64,000 nt of DNA from Saccharomycopsis fibuligera x Saccharomycopsis cf. fibuligera. Taxonomy: Eukaryota; Ascomycota; Saccharomycetes; Ascoideales; Saccharomycopsidaceae. The notes below the pieces were generated by a model, which saw only the letters and a list, made by a program, of their open reading frames with translations, had not been told where the DNA came from and did not search any database. The position numbers and the translations under genes were made by a program. The stretch covers positions 2,297,501 to 2,361,500 of the forward strand of contig CP012816.1 in the NCBI GenBank assembly GCA_001936135.1, read 5' to 3'. Shown here one piece after another: positions 1-10,005 of the stretch (position 1 is its first letter; every line of letters starts with the position of its first letter).

Positions 1-26
1 TTGGAGCAACCGTCCATTTTACGTAC
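1..26 (-). other. APC11: APC11 intron, 5' part
   Basis: The donor GTACGT is read on the minus strand from base 26 downward, directly after the codons for CPL. The acceptor lies outside the window. Other yeast introns in this window use the same donor class. Confidence 0.75.
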
Positions 27-171
27 CTAAAGGACAGTCATCTCCTGGATAACTACACTGCGGACATGTTCCATCAAACGATACTCGGCAAATACCGCAC
101 AAATCGTCCTGATCGGGCACGTCCCAGTGCCAGTACGTGACGCTGTGCCAGTTCTTTATCTTCACTTTCAT
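1..171 (-). CDS. APC11: APC11, RING-H2 catalytic subunit of the anaphase-promoting complex (5' exon only, runs off the left edge)
   Basis: The minus strand from the ATG at 171 encodes 48 codons starting MKVKIKNWHSV, the conserved Apc11 N-terminus, followed by Trp-rich residues and the first RING cysteines (CGIC at 29-32, then GTCPQC and GDDCPL). Apc11 is the E2-recruiting RING subunit of the APC/C ubiquitin ligase, which triggers anaphase by marking securin and cyclin B. The frame hits a stop just after CPL, but a GTACGT donor lies exactly there (exon 27-171, one base into codon 49). The rest of the RING must therefore be in an exon outside the window. An in-frame upstream ATG (262-264) was rejected because family similarity starts at MKVKI. 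It is divergent from MAD2. Identification is confident; completeness cannot be judged. Confidence 0.88.
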
Positions 172-475
172 ACTCTGGTGGTACTTGGAGGTCACCGTTT
201 GTGATTTGCTATATAACCTTGGTCCTCTTCTGCACTGCATCACAGCTTTTGTTTGTAAATTCATTTATTTTTGTTATATGCCGCCACGTGACTGTTTATT
301 TTTGTTTTGCCAAAAAGAAAAAGTCAACAAAACGGGATCAAAACTGGTTTGGACACACTGTTTTTCCGGATGACAAGGTCTTCAATTTAACTTGCCCACC
401 CACACTTGCCCAACAGCCCTCCACGGTAGGAGTCCAGAGTAGCCGATACCCATCACCAAACAGTAGCACTTCGCG
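172..475. promoter_or_regulatory. Bidirectional APC11/MAD2 promoter with a Cbf1-like site
   Basis: The 304 bp between the two divergent start codons must carry both promoters. It holds a CACGTGAC octamer at 285-292 (GTCACGTG on the other strand, the Cbf1 RTCACRTG consensus), an A/T-rich core around 265-280, and a TATATAA-like stretch near 209-216. I see no MCB (ACGCGT) element. Confidence 0.6.
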
Positions 476-1207
476 ATGTCAGCGCCCCCAACGTCGTCAT
501 CATCAGCAGCACCGGCCAAACCTAACAGCAAAAACACCGCCAACGGACTACCTCCAACAACGTCAAGGCTCGCGTTGAAAGGGTCGTCCAAAGTGGTTAG
601 CGATTTTTTCGAGTTCAGTATATACTCTCTTCTATACCAGCGTGGCATATACCCACCCGAGGACTTCCAAATCGTGAAAAAATATGACTTAAACATGATG
701 ATTAGCATCGATGAAGACGTCAAGGCTTACGTCAAAAAAATCATGGCTCAGCTACATCGTTGGGTTTACGGTGGGAAAATAACAAAACTTGTGGTGCCTA
801 TAATCAACAAAGATACTGATGAAGTGGTGGAGCGATGGCAATTCACCCTTGAGGTTTTCGAAGAGCCCCAGAGCTCTAAGCAAACCACAAATGTGGATTC
901 AAGCGGAAATAACGAGAACGAGACAACGCACACCGGTGGCACCAAGTCAAAGCAGGAGATCCAGAAAGAGATCCAGGCTATCATCAGACAAATCACTGCG
1001 TCGGTGACGTTCTTGCCCGTGTTGACCGGATCACATACGTTTAACGTGCTAGTGTATACCAATGCCAATTCAAAAGTGCCTAGCCAATGGGTTGATACCA
1101 ATGGCGACGGTAAAGAGATTGAAGACGGCGAGCTTATTCAATTCAGAAGTTTCAGTACAAACAACCATAAAGTCGGAACCTTTGTGAGTTACAAAACACA
1201 GGACTAG
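476..1207 (+). CDS. MAD2: MAD2, spindle-assembly checkpoint HORMA protein
   Basis: A 243-residue protein. The core starts LKGSSKVVSDFFEFSIYSLL (from residue 35) and continues through YQRGIYPPEDF, the classic Mad2 HORMA fold; the safety-belt C-terminus includes HTFNVLVYTN and ends in SYKTQD. Mad2 binds Cdc20 at unattached kinetochores and blocks the APC/C. Compared with the usual roughly 200 residues it has a Ser/Pro/Ala-rich N-terminal extension of about 33 residues and an internal hydrophilic insertion (about 138-160, rich in N, E, T) in the middle of the domain, probably a surface loop. The ATG at 476 is the first in frame. It is divergently paired with APC11, the catalytic subunit of the very complex it inhibits. 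No intron seen. Confidence 0.95.
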   Translation: MSAPPTSSSSAAPAKPNSKNTANGLPPTTSRLALKGSSKVVSDFFEFSIYSLLYQRGIYPPEDFQIVKKYDLNMMISIDEDVKAYVKKIMAQLHRWVYGGKITKLVVPIINKDTDEVVERWQFTLEVFEEPQSSKQTTNVDSSGNNENETTHTGGTKSKQEIQKEIQAIIRQITASVTFLPVLTGSHTFNVLVYTNANSKVPSQWVDTNGDGKEIEDGELIQFRSFSTNNHKVGTFVSYKTQD

Positions 1208-2231
1208 GTACAGCTTTGCTTACAGCAAAGAGATTTCATATGCCGGTTACCATAGTTGCTAGCATCGTATATCCAACTACCTTTTCAATGCAATGAATTA
1301 TGATCCCGCAAAGTTTCACTCTCTAGTTTTAGTTTGATGTAGAGGTCTGACTGACTATTTATCAGGTGAGCTTGGTTACAGCATGCTGACCATTAGTGTG
1401 TACAGTTGTTCCCCATTATACAATTTACTATCTGTTATTTATTTTGGAACGGCACATCTGTGAACACCTCTAATGGTGCAAAATCGACTACTGTGTCTAC
1501 ATTATCAGACATTTAGTTCAAAATGCTGTTGTGTCATATAGTTTGACGGGAAAGTTACCTACAAAAGACAACTCAACGTTTCAAGCACAGTATATTACAA
1601 AGCAGAGAACTACGAGAGGAATACTATAAAACCGCATTATCTTTGCTCCCAGACATAAGTTTTGCGCTATCAACTGCGACTGTTTATCTTGCTCAGTCAT
1701 ATATACTTTTGTTCTCTCTATATATTGAAATAAACTTGTCTTACTCTGGTATTCTTTGGCTTGCCAAGATCACTGAAAATGCTTATTTTGTTGCTGTATA
1801 AATATTTTCTTTGTATTGTTATACCAGTATATGGTCTCTTTTTGTACGATTGCCCTACGAGACACTGGGGAAACCTGTTTCTTAATCCATGTGTACGATT
1901 ATATATAAGTATATGCATGCTGAGGTCTAGTCCGACAGTGACATTACCCGCAATGGAGATATAAATATTATACGGGTAAAAATAATAATGGTTACAAGCC
2001 ACTAGAATATACCAACAGCAAGGATGCATAAAAGAGGAAAATACCAGGAAAACAAAAATATTGATTGATAAATAAATGATGAAACTAGAAAAGGACAATC
2101 AGCATCAGATCCACCAATTGCAGTTTTCGTTGTGCGCCTCAGTGTTACACTCCTTGCCTGCACTCGTATACGTGCCCACACATTACACACATCAGCCATA
2201 CTATAAGGCCAATATCGATACTTGAATAGTA
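1208..2231. other. Intergenic, MAD2 to KIC1
   Basis: About 1 kb, MAD2 3' flank and KIC1 promoter. A minus-strand open frame (1718-2098) begins with TTG, lacks family features and is not accepted. No tRNA promoter boxes or snoRNA boxes recognised. Confidence 0.5.
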
Positions 2232-5200
2232 ATGCCTAGTGCAAACAACAGTGGGAGCTTGCCTCCCTCCGCGATGTTCAAGCGATCTGAGATCATTGGC
2301 AGGGGAAAGTTTGGTATTGTTTACAAAGCGTATGTTGCATAATAATAAAACATTAATCATGCCTTGGAGAGCTTTGCATCGGAGCTTTGCATCGGAGCTT
2401 TGCACCGGAGCTTTGCATTGGAGCTGTGCAAACAAACCTGATACATGTGTGCAACACATTATGCACTGAAAATTTCTTTCTATCAGATCGTTGTTTTGCA
2501 TCGTATCACTGTTTTGCACATTATTAGTCAATATCGATGATTTTTTACTAACACCCACAGATACCGGAACAATGAAGTGTTGGCCGTCAAAGTCCTAGAC
2601 GTTGATAAAAACGAAGAAGAAATAAAAGATATCCAGCTCGAAGTCAATTTCCTTTCCAGCTTAAAAAACTGTCCCAATGTCACACATTACTATGGATCCA
2701 TATTAGAAGGCACTAAGCTTTGGATCATCATGGAGTACTGTGCCGGGGGATCCTTGCGCAGTCTTTTGAAACCAGGTAGACTTGATGAACGTTACATCGG
2801 GGTCATTACAAGAGAACTTTTAATTGCTCTTTCATTCATTCATAAAGCTGGTGTCATCCATAGAGATATCAAAGCAGCAAATGTTCTAGTCACCAAAGAG
2901 GGAAATGTGCAGCTTTGTGATTTTGGGGTGGCAGCTCAGTTGACAGCTAATAATTCAAAAAGACAAACAATGGCGGGAACTCCATACTGGATGGCCCCCG
3001 AAGTTATTATTGAAGGCACCACTTATTCGTACAAGGTTGATATATGGTCATTGGGAATAACGGTTTATGAACTTGTTACTGGGAATCCACCATATTGTGA
3101 CAAAGATGCTCAGTGGGCCATGCAGTTAATTGCCAAACACAAGCCTCCAAGATTGCAAGGTAACAGATACTCCCCGTTGATTAAAGATTTTGTTGCTTTG
3201 TGCTTGGACGAAAACCCTCAAGAAAGACCAATGGCCGATGAGTTGCTCAAATCCAAATTTATTCGACACTATAAAAATTTGAGTACCGCTACTTTGAGAG
3301 AACTTGTTACAAGGTATCTTTTATGGAGAGAGAAAAAAGCTTCCAGAGATAGTATTGCAATTTTGAATCAAAATCCAGATGCTCTTAAAGATTTGGATAG
3401 TCGAAGAAGTAGCTTGGTGGAAGATGAAAATATTGATGTTAAATGGGATTTTGACTCTCTAAAGAGCTCAGAATACATTTTGGAAAATGATATTAACGTT
3501 GATGAGTACATTGAAAGCAATGAAGAAAGCGTTGTTGACGATAGTTTTGATTTTGGTGGTGAAAGTGGTGGATATGACAATGAGTTTGACAATACCCTAG
3601 TGCGGGCCACTAGAACGAATAATGATGATGTGTTGAACTATACCATCAACAATAACAATCAGCAACGCCAAGGAATGGAGTACACAATTAACGCAACCAC
3701 TTTGAAAGATAGTCATAGGAATGCAACTATAAATGATCGTCTTCATAACAATACTAGCCAGACCGTTGATCAGAGCGGTAATGCCAATACACAAAATAAT
3801 ATCAACAGCAACGGGTTTGATCATCTTAATGAAAATACAGCCTCAAGCAGTTACTCAGTTGGCCCTTCATTACCAACAACTAAAAAAGAAGTTCCAAAAT
3901 CGTTGAAGGAAATTTTTGGTGATGAAAATTCAGAAGCTAAAGATCCCTTACCTCCTCAAAAACCGCCATTGCTAAGCAGTGTATCAAGCCCTCTTGTAAC
4001 CACATATGGGGGCATTGATATAAGTGAAAAAAGTTTACCAAGACCACCAGCTGGTTTAGGTTCATCAGCAGCCACTAGGCCAGCAAGCCCAATAGCAGAA
4101 ATAGAGATACCGTCACTTGATGAATTGGAATTTAATTCGCTTTCCGAAAGACGCCGAGCACCATCCTTGGCTTCTGTGGGTACTAATAACAACAATAATA
4201 GTCAATTTTCAAATAGGTCACCTCAGCCGCCAGTCTTGCAACATTCTCAAACATTAGCTGAAGGATTTCCATTAAGCTCTTCGGTAAGCAGTAATATCAA
4301 TAATCCAATTAAGCCAATTTCTGAATTCCAATTGGGTAAGAAGCCATCACCATTTACATCAAACCAACTTGCGTCTGCTTCAAAGACCCCATCTCCAAAG
4401 AAAAATGTATATGACCATTCCTCATCTTCTCTCAGTAACAATAATAGCAATATTAATGGTAATAGTGCCAACGGTCCCGTCATAATGAAACCAATCATGT
4501 CTTCAGACAGTACTGCACAACCATTGCTACAACCACTAAACACAATATCACAACCAACCAAAACTGAAAAGACAACCAAGAACTTACATCAAAAAAACCA
4601 ACTGTCTTTGTCTAGTACAGATGAACCACCAAATAGAACAAGAGCTTCTTCGGTTTCCAGATCAAGATCACCAAGTTTAAGCAGATCCAAATCTGTAACT
4701 AAAAAAAATATGAACAATTTGAGAATAGAAATGCCTAAACCTAGTCTTGAAGGATTAGGATTTGATGGGCTATCAATTCCAACTACTACATCATCACCTA
4801 GTCTGAAATCACCACTTGCAAATTCTTTCACAAGTCATGATAATGATGGCGGAGCAAATGTGAATCAGTTTGGATATAGTGGAAAGTATACTCAAAAGAC
4901 AATGACTCCGTTGACGGAGATTTCACTTGAGCAAGCAATGAAGCCATTAGAAAATTACACTGCCAGTATCACCACGGCACCCAATGAAACTGACAAAAAA
5001 AACGACGAGCAACAGCAACAGCAGCAGCAACAGCAGCAACAACAGCAACAGCAACAACAGCAGCAACAGCAGCAGCAACAGCAGCAACAGCAACAGCAGC
5101 AGCAGCAGCAGCAGCAACAACAACAACAACAAGCTGCTCCTCATTTCACCCCAACTAGGGAAAGAAAACTTCAAAACAATGAAGATCACACATATGATCC

Positions 5201-5684
5201 ATTTGATAGTATTCCACAGTTCAACAATGCTAATAGCAACAGACCAACTTTGAACACTCAAAGATCCTTTAGCAAGCATTATCCATCAAAAAAAGTTTCT
5301 AATAGCTCTACTGCAACTCCAGCAGGTACGGCGACAATGTCAAATACGGCGACACAACCTAGCATTGCAGCAACGTCATTAATATCCAAAGACAGAGATG
5401 CTTCCATCTCGTCAGTATCTTCAGTGGAGCACTATGTTAATGGTGTAGCTGGCAATATTGACAATACGGACACATACACCCACACTAGTAGTGCTGGTGC
5501 TACTAGTGTTGCTGCTATTGAAATGTCAAAAAGTGATGCTATGCAAGTTCCAGCTTTAAATCCAGCAGTGTTTTTAGATAGTACGCCAAAAAGTAAATTA
5601 GTTAATGAGTTGGAAAGTATTTTGAATGGGTTTACCAAAAGTTTGGATATAATTCAAGAACAATTGAATATTTTCACTGAGTGA
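2232..5684 (+). CDS. KIC1: KIC1, GCK/Ste20-family kinase of the RAM network (spliced)
   Basis: Exons 2232-2329 and 2561-5684 give 1073 residues (S. cerevisiae Kic1 is about 1080). Exon 1 encodes the start of the kinase domain (MFKRSEIIGRGKFGIVYK, Gly loop 23-32). Exon 2 supplies VAIK-like Lys43, HRDIKAANV (Asp135), DFG (153-155) and AGTPYWMAPE, all intact. The tail is long and Ser/Asn-rich with a 41-residue poly-Gln (5010-5132), ending in a conserved-looking helix (NELESILNGFTKSLDII). Kic1 acts with Hym1, Sog2, Tao3/Pag1, Mob2 and Cbk1 in polarized growth, cell separation and wall integrity. PAG1 is also in this window. Without splicing, translation would stop three codons after the donor. 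A CTG at 4803-4805 lies in a Ser-rich stretch, compatible with a CUG-Ser code. Confidence 0.93.
2330..2560 (+). other. KIC1: KIC1 intron
   Basis: 231 nt, donor GTATGT at 2330, branch TACTAAC at 2546-2552, acceptor CAG at 2558-2560. Splicing joins GC to A, restoring a continuous frame through the kinase Gly loop (VYKAYRNNEVLAVKV). It holds a 13-bp tandem repeat. Confidence 0.93.
2368..2432 (+). repeat. 13-bp minisatellite inside the KIC1 intron
   Basis: Five tandem copies of a 13-mer close to GGAGCTTTGCATC (2368-2380, 2381-2393, 2394-2406, 2407-2419, 2420-2432). Copies 1-4 differ at 1-2 positions and copy 5 is more diverged. Two further TTTTGCA blocks occur downstream in the same intron (about 2492-2517). 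Confidence 0.92.
5010..5132 (+). repeat. CAG/CAA trinucleotide repeat coding 41 glutamines in KIC1
   Basis: 41 consecutive Gln codons, CAG mixed with CAA, in the disordered tail of KIC1. The interruptions should make the tract more stable than pure CAG. The antisense frame gives a spurious poly-Leu ORF. Confidence 0.97.
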
Positions 5685-5759
5685 TAAACACATATAACTA
5701 ATTGAGGTTCTAACACTTGGTATGCTTAATTTGAGTTGGGGAATTATGCAATGATGCTG

Positions 5760-5800
<41 letters not shown>

Positions 5801-6547
5801 GGTTCATTATTGGTTTTATAAAAGTATTTTCTTATTTTCGTTTTGGTTTTCATTTTTTATTCCTTTTTTTTCCGGTTCAAAGATCAATAGCATACATAGA
5901 CTTATTTAAGGTATCTTCAAGGCATCATAACATTTTTTGCTTTTTATTTTTAGGTTTTAGACGTCATTTGGAGTCAACTTTGTAGCTGTACATGTTGGTT
6001 AACTTGTCTCCTGCTACAGACAATTAGTTTGCTTGGAGTTGCATAAGTTGTTTAAACTTCTTGAAATATGGCTGAAATACTAATTTAATGCATTGAATAC
6101 AAGCTAGGTACAATATATCTATGTTTTGTTGCGGTCATATACACATGCGTTCATGGGCTGCTGCTAATTGCTCAAATTACAAGAATATCAGCAAAACCTT
6201 GATGAACTCTAGGGTGCTATATACAAAAAGGCAATCACAACCTTACTACATTCTTTTGAATCGAGTGTTCTATGGTTTTTTTTTGTAAATATATCTGAAC
6301 ATATTTGAAAACTTAATGACTGAATATAATTAAGAAGATTACATAAGCGCAAAGCTCTGAGCAGTTCTGCATGATTTCCAATTTTTTTTTTTTTCTTTTC
6401 GAGTGTGCCCGTGCATCGAGCATCGATAATGATCTGAGAAAGAAAGAAGGAACAGCCATAAGCAGATTCTATGATAGAACCTAGGTTGAATAAATGCCAG
6501 CAGTAATCGAAATTGCTTTATTAGTAATTTACATTTCTATCAAATAA
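5685..6547. other. Intergenic, KIC1 to SLD3
   Basis: AT-rich. A T-run of 32 (5765-5796) lies 80 nt after the KIC1 stop, followed by other T-rich stretches. The rest is SLD3 promoter with no motif I can assign. No RNA gene seen. Confidence 0.5.
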
Positions 6548-9451
6548 ATGCTGGGTTTTAACCTCATAGATGTGCTACGAAGACTTCTGGACGAAATTGA
6601 GAATGGAGACCAACAGCGGCAGCCAGAGCAGCTGCCAACAAGGACACAGTCATCTTGGATAATTAGTGATATCTCCCAGTTTGGTTTTAATAAAGATAAA
6701 GAGGGTTACAATAAAATTAGCCAGAAACTAAACCAACATGATTTTTCAAATGACGATGTGGCCAAGAATGGCGGTGCACGCATAGATAACTTAGGGGACG
6801 GATTCACAACTGGCAACTACAGCATCAGCGCCAGCTTTAGCGAAAAGATATCCCATCCAGCATCTAGTACAAGCAACCAAAAACAGCAAACCAAAGAGGA
6901 TCACAAGGAAAAGATGTCATTTCTTGCGCCACCAACAACATTAAAATCCCAAATCAAGAGGAAAGTTGAGCTATATAGTGAAAATAAAACAAAGGGAGAC
7001 ATTTTCGATGAGCTAAAATTACAGACTAAAGAAGGCGCTAAAGAGTTTTTGGACAAAAAATATTTTGAAAGTTTGTATTTTATGAGGATGCCGTTGCATT
7101 ATTTCCCGAAAACGCTTATATCCAGACTAGAATCTATTTATTTGCATGAAGAAAATAAGTCAAAGCAGGTAAATGAAAATAATGTAAGTGGTCAGAGTGA
7201 TAAGCTGGGGGCTTGTGAACTGCCAAAGAAACATGAACCTAATTTGAATAAAGAGGAGATGAAAAGAATTATTAATAAGGCAATCATAGATATAGAGGAT
7301 TTTGATCGAAGACACAATAACACTAATAGTAGAGAAGACGATTCAGATTCGAAGTTTGGCGGTGTTCTTTCCAGCCCCTTCTTCAGCAATTATGAGAAAA
7401 AATACCGGGATAATTTCACCAAACTGAACCGATTAGATTATTTGCGAGAATTGAAATCTCGTAAGCAGTTCATTGATAACGAACGATTTCAAAAGGTTGA
7501 ACTCACAGTTCATAAAATACTTGAAAATTTTTTATTTTACTTGAAAATCAGAGAAACGCAATTACAAGTGCTTTTGATTATTGAATATTTGTACTTGGAT
7601 ATCACAGATATACCTACTTCTAACAATTTGCTCGATGAGAATGAAGCCATTTCCAGCAAAGGTGTTCTGCAAGGGGATCGTTTTAAGAATATCAATACGA
7701 ATAGCAGTAATGAGGCTACTGGTAGCGGGATAATTTTTAATGGTGTTGGTAGAAGGAGCACTTTAATAAGGCCAAGAAAAAAACTTAAAAAGAGCGAAGC
7801 GGCGGTCACCGTAGAGACGAAAACAACAACAATAGACAAAGACACAAAGGGAAGTACAAGTGCAATAGCTAGCAAGAACAATAGTATCAGTTCAACTACA
7901 ATAATTACCAACCACCACCACAATCAACCAAAACCAGATGTTTTTTATAGAAGATTATTGAACACGTATTTGGACCGACTACTAATCTGGGACATTATTT
8001 TGGAAACCAAGACTCAAGTCAAAAAGGCCTCCAAGGGTCAGCCATTACCAGAAAGTACTGCAATGACTACTGAGGTTGAGGATCTTACGCTGATGAGCCA
8101 GAATGTGATCAAAGAAAATGGGTTACCTGCAGCGGAGATTGAAAGTATTGGTGAAAATGTGTTCGATAACGAATTGATATTTTCTAGTAATTTTATTAAG
8201 AAGGTGGTGATACCATTTTTCTACTATAAGTGTCCACACCTAGTAAAGTTTATCAAGAAAAAAATATCTGGTGATTTAACTAAGCCCGGTCGTCATCGTC
8301 ATTCAAAGGGTAAAATGAAAAATAGTGGGAAGAATTCAGATTCATCCGTTTCATCATCTGCTGATCTTCCTAGTCAGAATAAATCATTTAATGAAAATAA
8401 ATTGTCACTGCAATTACCACAGTCGAAAAAGTCATTATATAGGGCTAAAACCGTTGCTGATTTTGAAAGCCATTCAACTTTTTCATCTAATAAGCTCCAA
8501 ACATCATTATTGCGAACAAAATCGGTGGCTCACAGGTACAGTGCTGAGGCTCACAAAGAAACCAATGGTACTTTGAATGGTATTTCTGGAACGAACAACA
8601 ACAAAACGGTTAAGCGGGCAGCGTCAGTAACATCTTTTCAAAACTCCAAGCTTACACAACTTCTTGGAAAGAGAGAAGTTGACTTTACCTTTGGCAAAAA
8701 ATCACACTCTCAGAAACTCAAAAGTACTGCAGCTGAAGCGGCAGGTAAATCGCTCCAGAAGGCTAAAAGTTTGGTTGACACAAGTTCAATGCTTGCGGTC
8801 AACAAAAGCAACAAAAGTGCTGTTGTTGGAAAGTCTTTTTCACAAATTGAGGCGACTCCAGTGAAAAATCTAGCTAATAATCCTCATTTGTCAGTCAACC
8901 TAAATGACTTGAAACAAAATTCTTTAGGAGGAGCAGGATTTAATAATTACAACCCTAACAGATCTGACCACAAACCATTGAAAAGACAGCTATTGGAATT
9001 AAGCACAATAGAATCGTCACCAAGCATTGACAGCAATATATCTCCATTGGTTATAGCTTCGTCACCTTCAAGTTCCATTAGAATTACTTCTGCTTCCGAG
9101 AATAATGACAACTACTACAATAACACATTTAATACCCCTGGCAAAAAATTTCGAGGGAGAGACAACATAATGTCAGAGGAGATAAATTCAGCCGAACTGA
9201 GTAGAATCATCGAAGAGAATTCAGTTAGCAAAGTTAAGCAGACCCCAGCCGACTTTTCTACGACTGCCACTACTTCGTTTCTCGCTGACTTTAATGGGTC
9301 GCCCAAGAATTCGTTCCGCAGCAAAAGCATGGCTGAGGAAGAGGCGGATGTGCTTGGTAGCGATAGCGATGGCAATTCGATGATTTTGGATTTGACTTCG
9401 GATGAGGACGAAGAGAGCAAACGGTTTCGTAGGCAGATTTTTAGGAAATAG
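6548..9451 (+). CDS. SLD3: SLD3, replication-origin initiation factor (Treslin homologue)
   Basis: 967 residues. The Sld3/Treslin-type domain is recognisable: KKYFESLYFMRMPLHYFPK (about 175-193), the ETQLQVLLIIEYLYLDI helix (about 338-354), and the FFYYKCPHLVKFIKKKI segment (about 556-572) followed by a basic Arg/Lys/His patch. The C-terminal 380 residues are disordered, with RAKTVADF, RTKSVAHR and KRAASVTS phospho-type motifs and several Ser/Thr-Pro sites, including a full CDK consensus TPGKK near residue 865. In yeast, CDK-phosphorylated Sld3 binds Dpb11 and brings Cdc45 to the MCM helicase. The protein is longer than S. cerevisiae Sld3 (about 670) through low-complexity insertions. The ATG at 6548 is followed by CTG (Ser in CTG-clade yeasts). 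Confidence 0.88.
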   Translation: MLGFNLIDVLRRLLDEIENGDQQRQPEQLPTRTQSSWIISDISQFGFNKDKEGYNKISQKLNQHDFSNDDVAKNGGARIDNLGDGFTTGNYSISASFSEKISHPASSTSNQKQQTKEDHKEKMSFLAPPTTLKSQIKRKVELYSENKTKGDIFDELKLQTKEGAKEFLDKKYFESLYFMRMPLHYFPKTLISRLESIYLHEENKSKQVNENNVSGQSDKLGACELPKKHEPNLNKEEMKRIINKAIIDIEDFDRRHNNTNSREDDSDSKFGGVLSSPFFSNYEKKYRDNFTKLNRLDYLRELKSRKQFIDNERFQKVELTVHKILENFLFYLKIRETQLQVLLIIEYLYLDITDIPTSNNLLDENEAISSKGVLQGDRFKNINTNSSNEATGSGIIFNGVGRRSTLIRPRKKLKKSEAAVTVETKTTTIDKDTKGSTSAIASKNNSISSTTIITNHHHNQPKPDVFYRRLLNTYLDRLLIWDIILETKTQVKKASKGQPLPESTAMTTEVEDLTLMSQNVIKENGLPAAEIESIGENVFDNELIFSSNFIKKVVIPFFYYKCPHLVKFIKKKISGDLTKPGRHRHSKGKMKNSGKNSDSSVSSSADLPSQNKSFNENKLSLQLPQSKKSLYRAKTVADFESHSTFSSNKLQTSLLRTKSVAHRYSAEAHKETNGTLNGISGTNNNKTVKRAASVTSFQNSKLTQLLGKREVDFTFGKKSHSQKLKSTAAEAAGKSLQKAKSLVDTSSMLAVNKSNKSAVVGKSFSQIEATPVKNLANNPHLSVNLNDLKQNSLGGAGFNNYNPNRSDHKPLKRQLLELSTIESSPSIDSNISPLVIASSPSSSIRITSASENNDNYYNNTFNTPGKKFRGRDNIMSEEINSAELSRIIEENSVSKVKQTPADFSTTATTSFLADFNGSPKNSFRSKSMAEEEADVLGSDSDGNSMILDLTSDEDEESKRFRRQIFRK

Positions 9452-10005
9452 AATCGAATCAAGTATTATGCATGATGATTATATATAGTATAGTATAGTA
9501 TAGTATAGTTACCTACTTACATTTTTAGTTTAAAAATATAATGATGCAGGAATATGCAATATCATGTAGTAATCGTATGATCATATTTTCTGTTTTATTT
9601 TTTCCGTCAGTTACTGAGCCCCTATTGCAATAGAAAGGTAAACTAGAAGAGTAAAATAAATGGCAATCGTTTGTTGTCCTCCATCGTTCCTGGAACTCCG
9701 CCATACACTCCGATAACAGACTCGTTCTGCTACTGCTACTCAGAAGCTTTTCACAACAATACAACAAGTAGACTTATCATTGAGGAATCATAATTGAGAA
9801 AACATCACTTAGTGCATTGCGGCTTATTTCATTCATAGGACAAAGTAAGCCACCGATACAGTCTATTAATACACTTTTTGTACCAGCTCATACAAGACTT
9901 GAAGTGCAATAGCACCACCGACGCACATATTAAGTAGACAAGAAAAAGCACATTCACAATTACAATCATAATCACAAACCTTGCAAAACATATAACAGCA
10001 CAAAA
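9452..10005. other. Intergenic, SLD3 to epsin gene
   Basis: Holds a pentanucleotide microsatellite (TAGTA)n just past the SLD3 stop (about 9487-9510) and the epsin promoter with an A/C-rich leader. A minus-strand open frame at 9525-9767 starts with TTG and resembles nothing. Confidence 0.5.
9487..9510 (+). repeat. (AGTAT)n microsatellite
   Basis: About five tandem copies of a TATAG-type pentamer, 36 nt after the SLD3 stop codon. Confidence 0.85.

Noticed and set aside
1718-2098. 126-codon minus-strand open frame between MAD2 and KIC1
   Set aside because: Begins with TTG; Tyr/Ile/Cys-rich translation of AT-rich DNA with no recognisable motif.
4947-5279. Poly-Leu ORF opposite KIC1
   Set aside because: Simply the antisense of the CAG/CAA glutamine tract.
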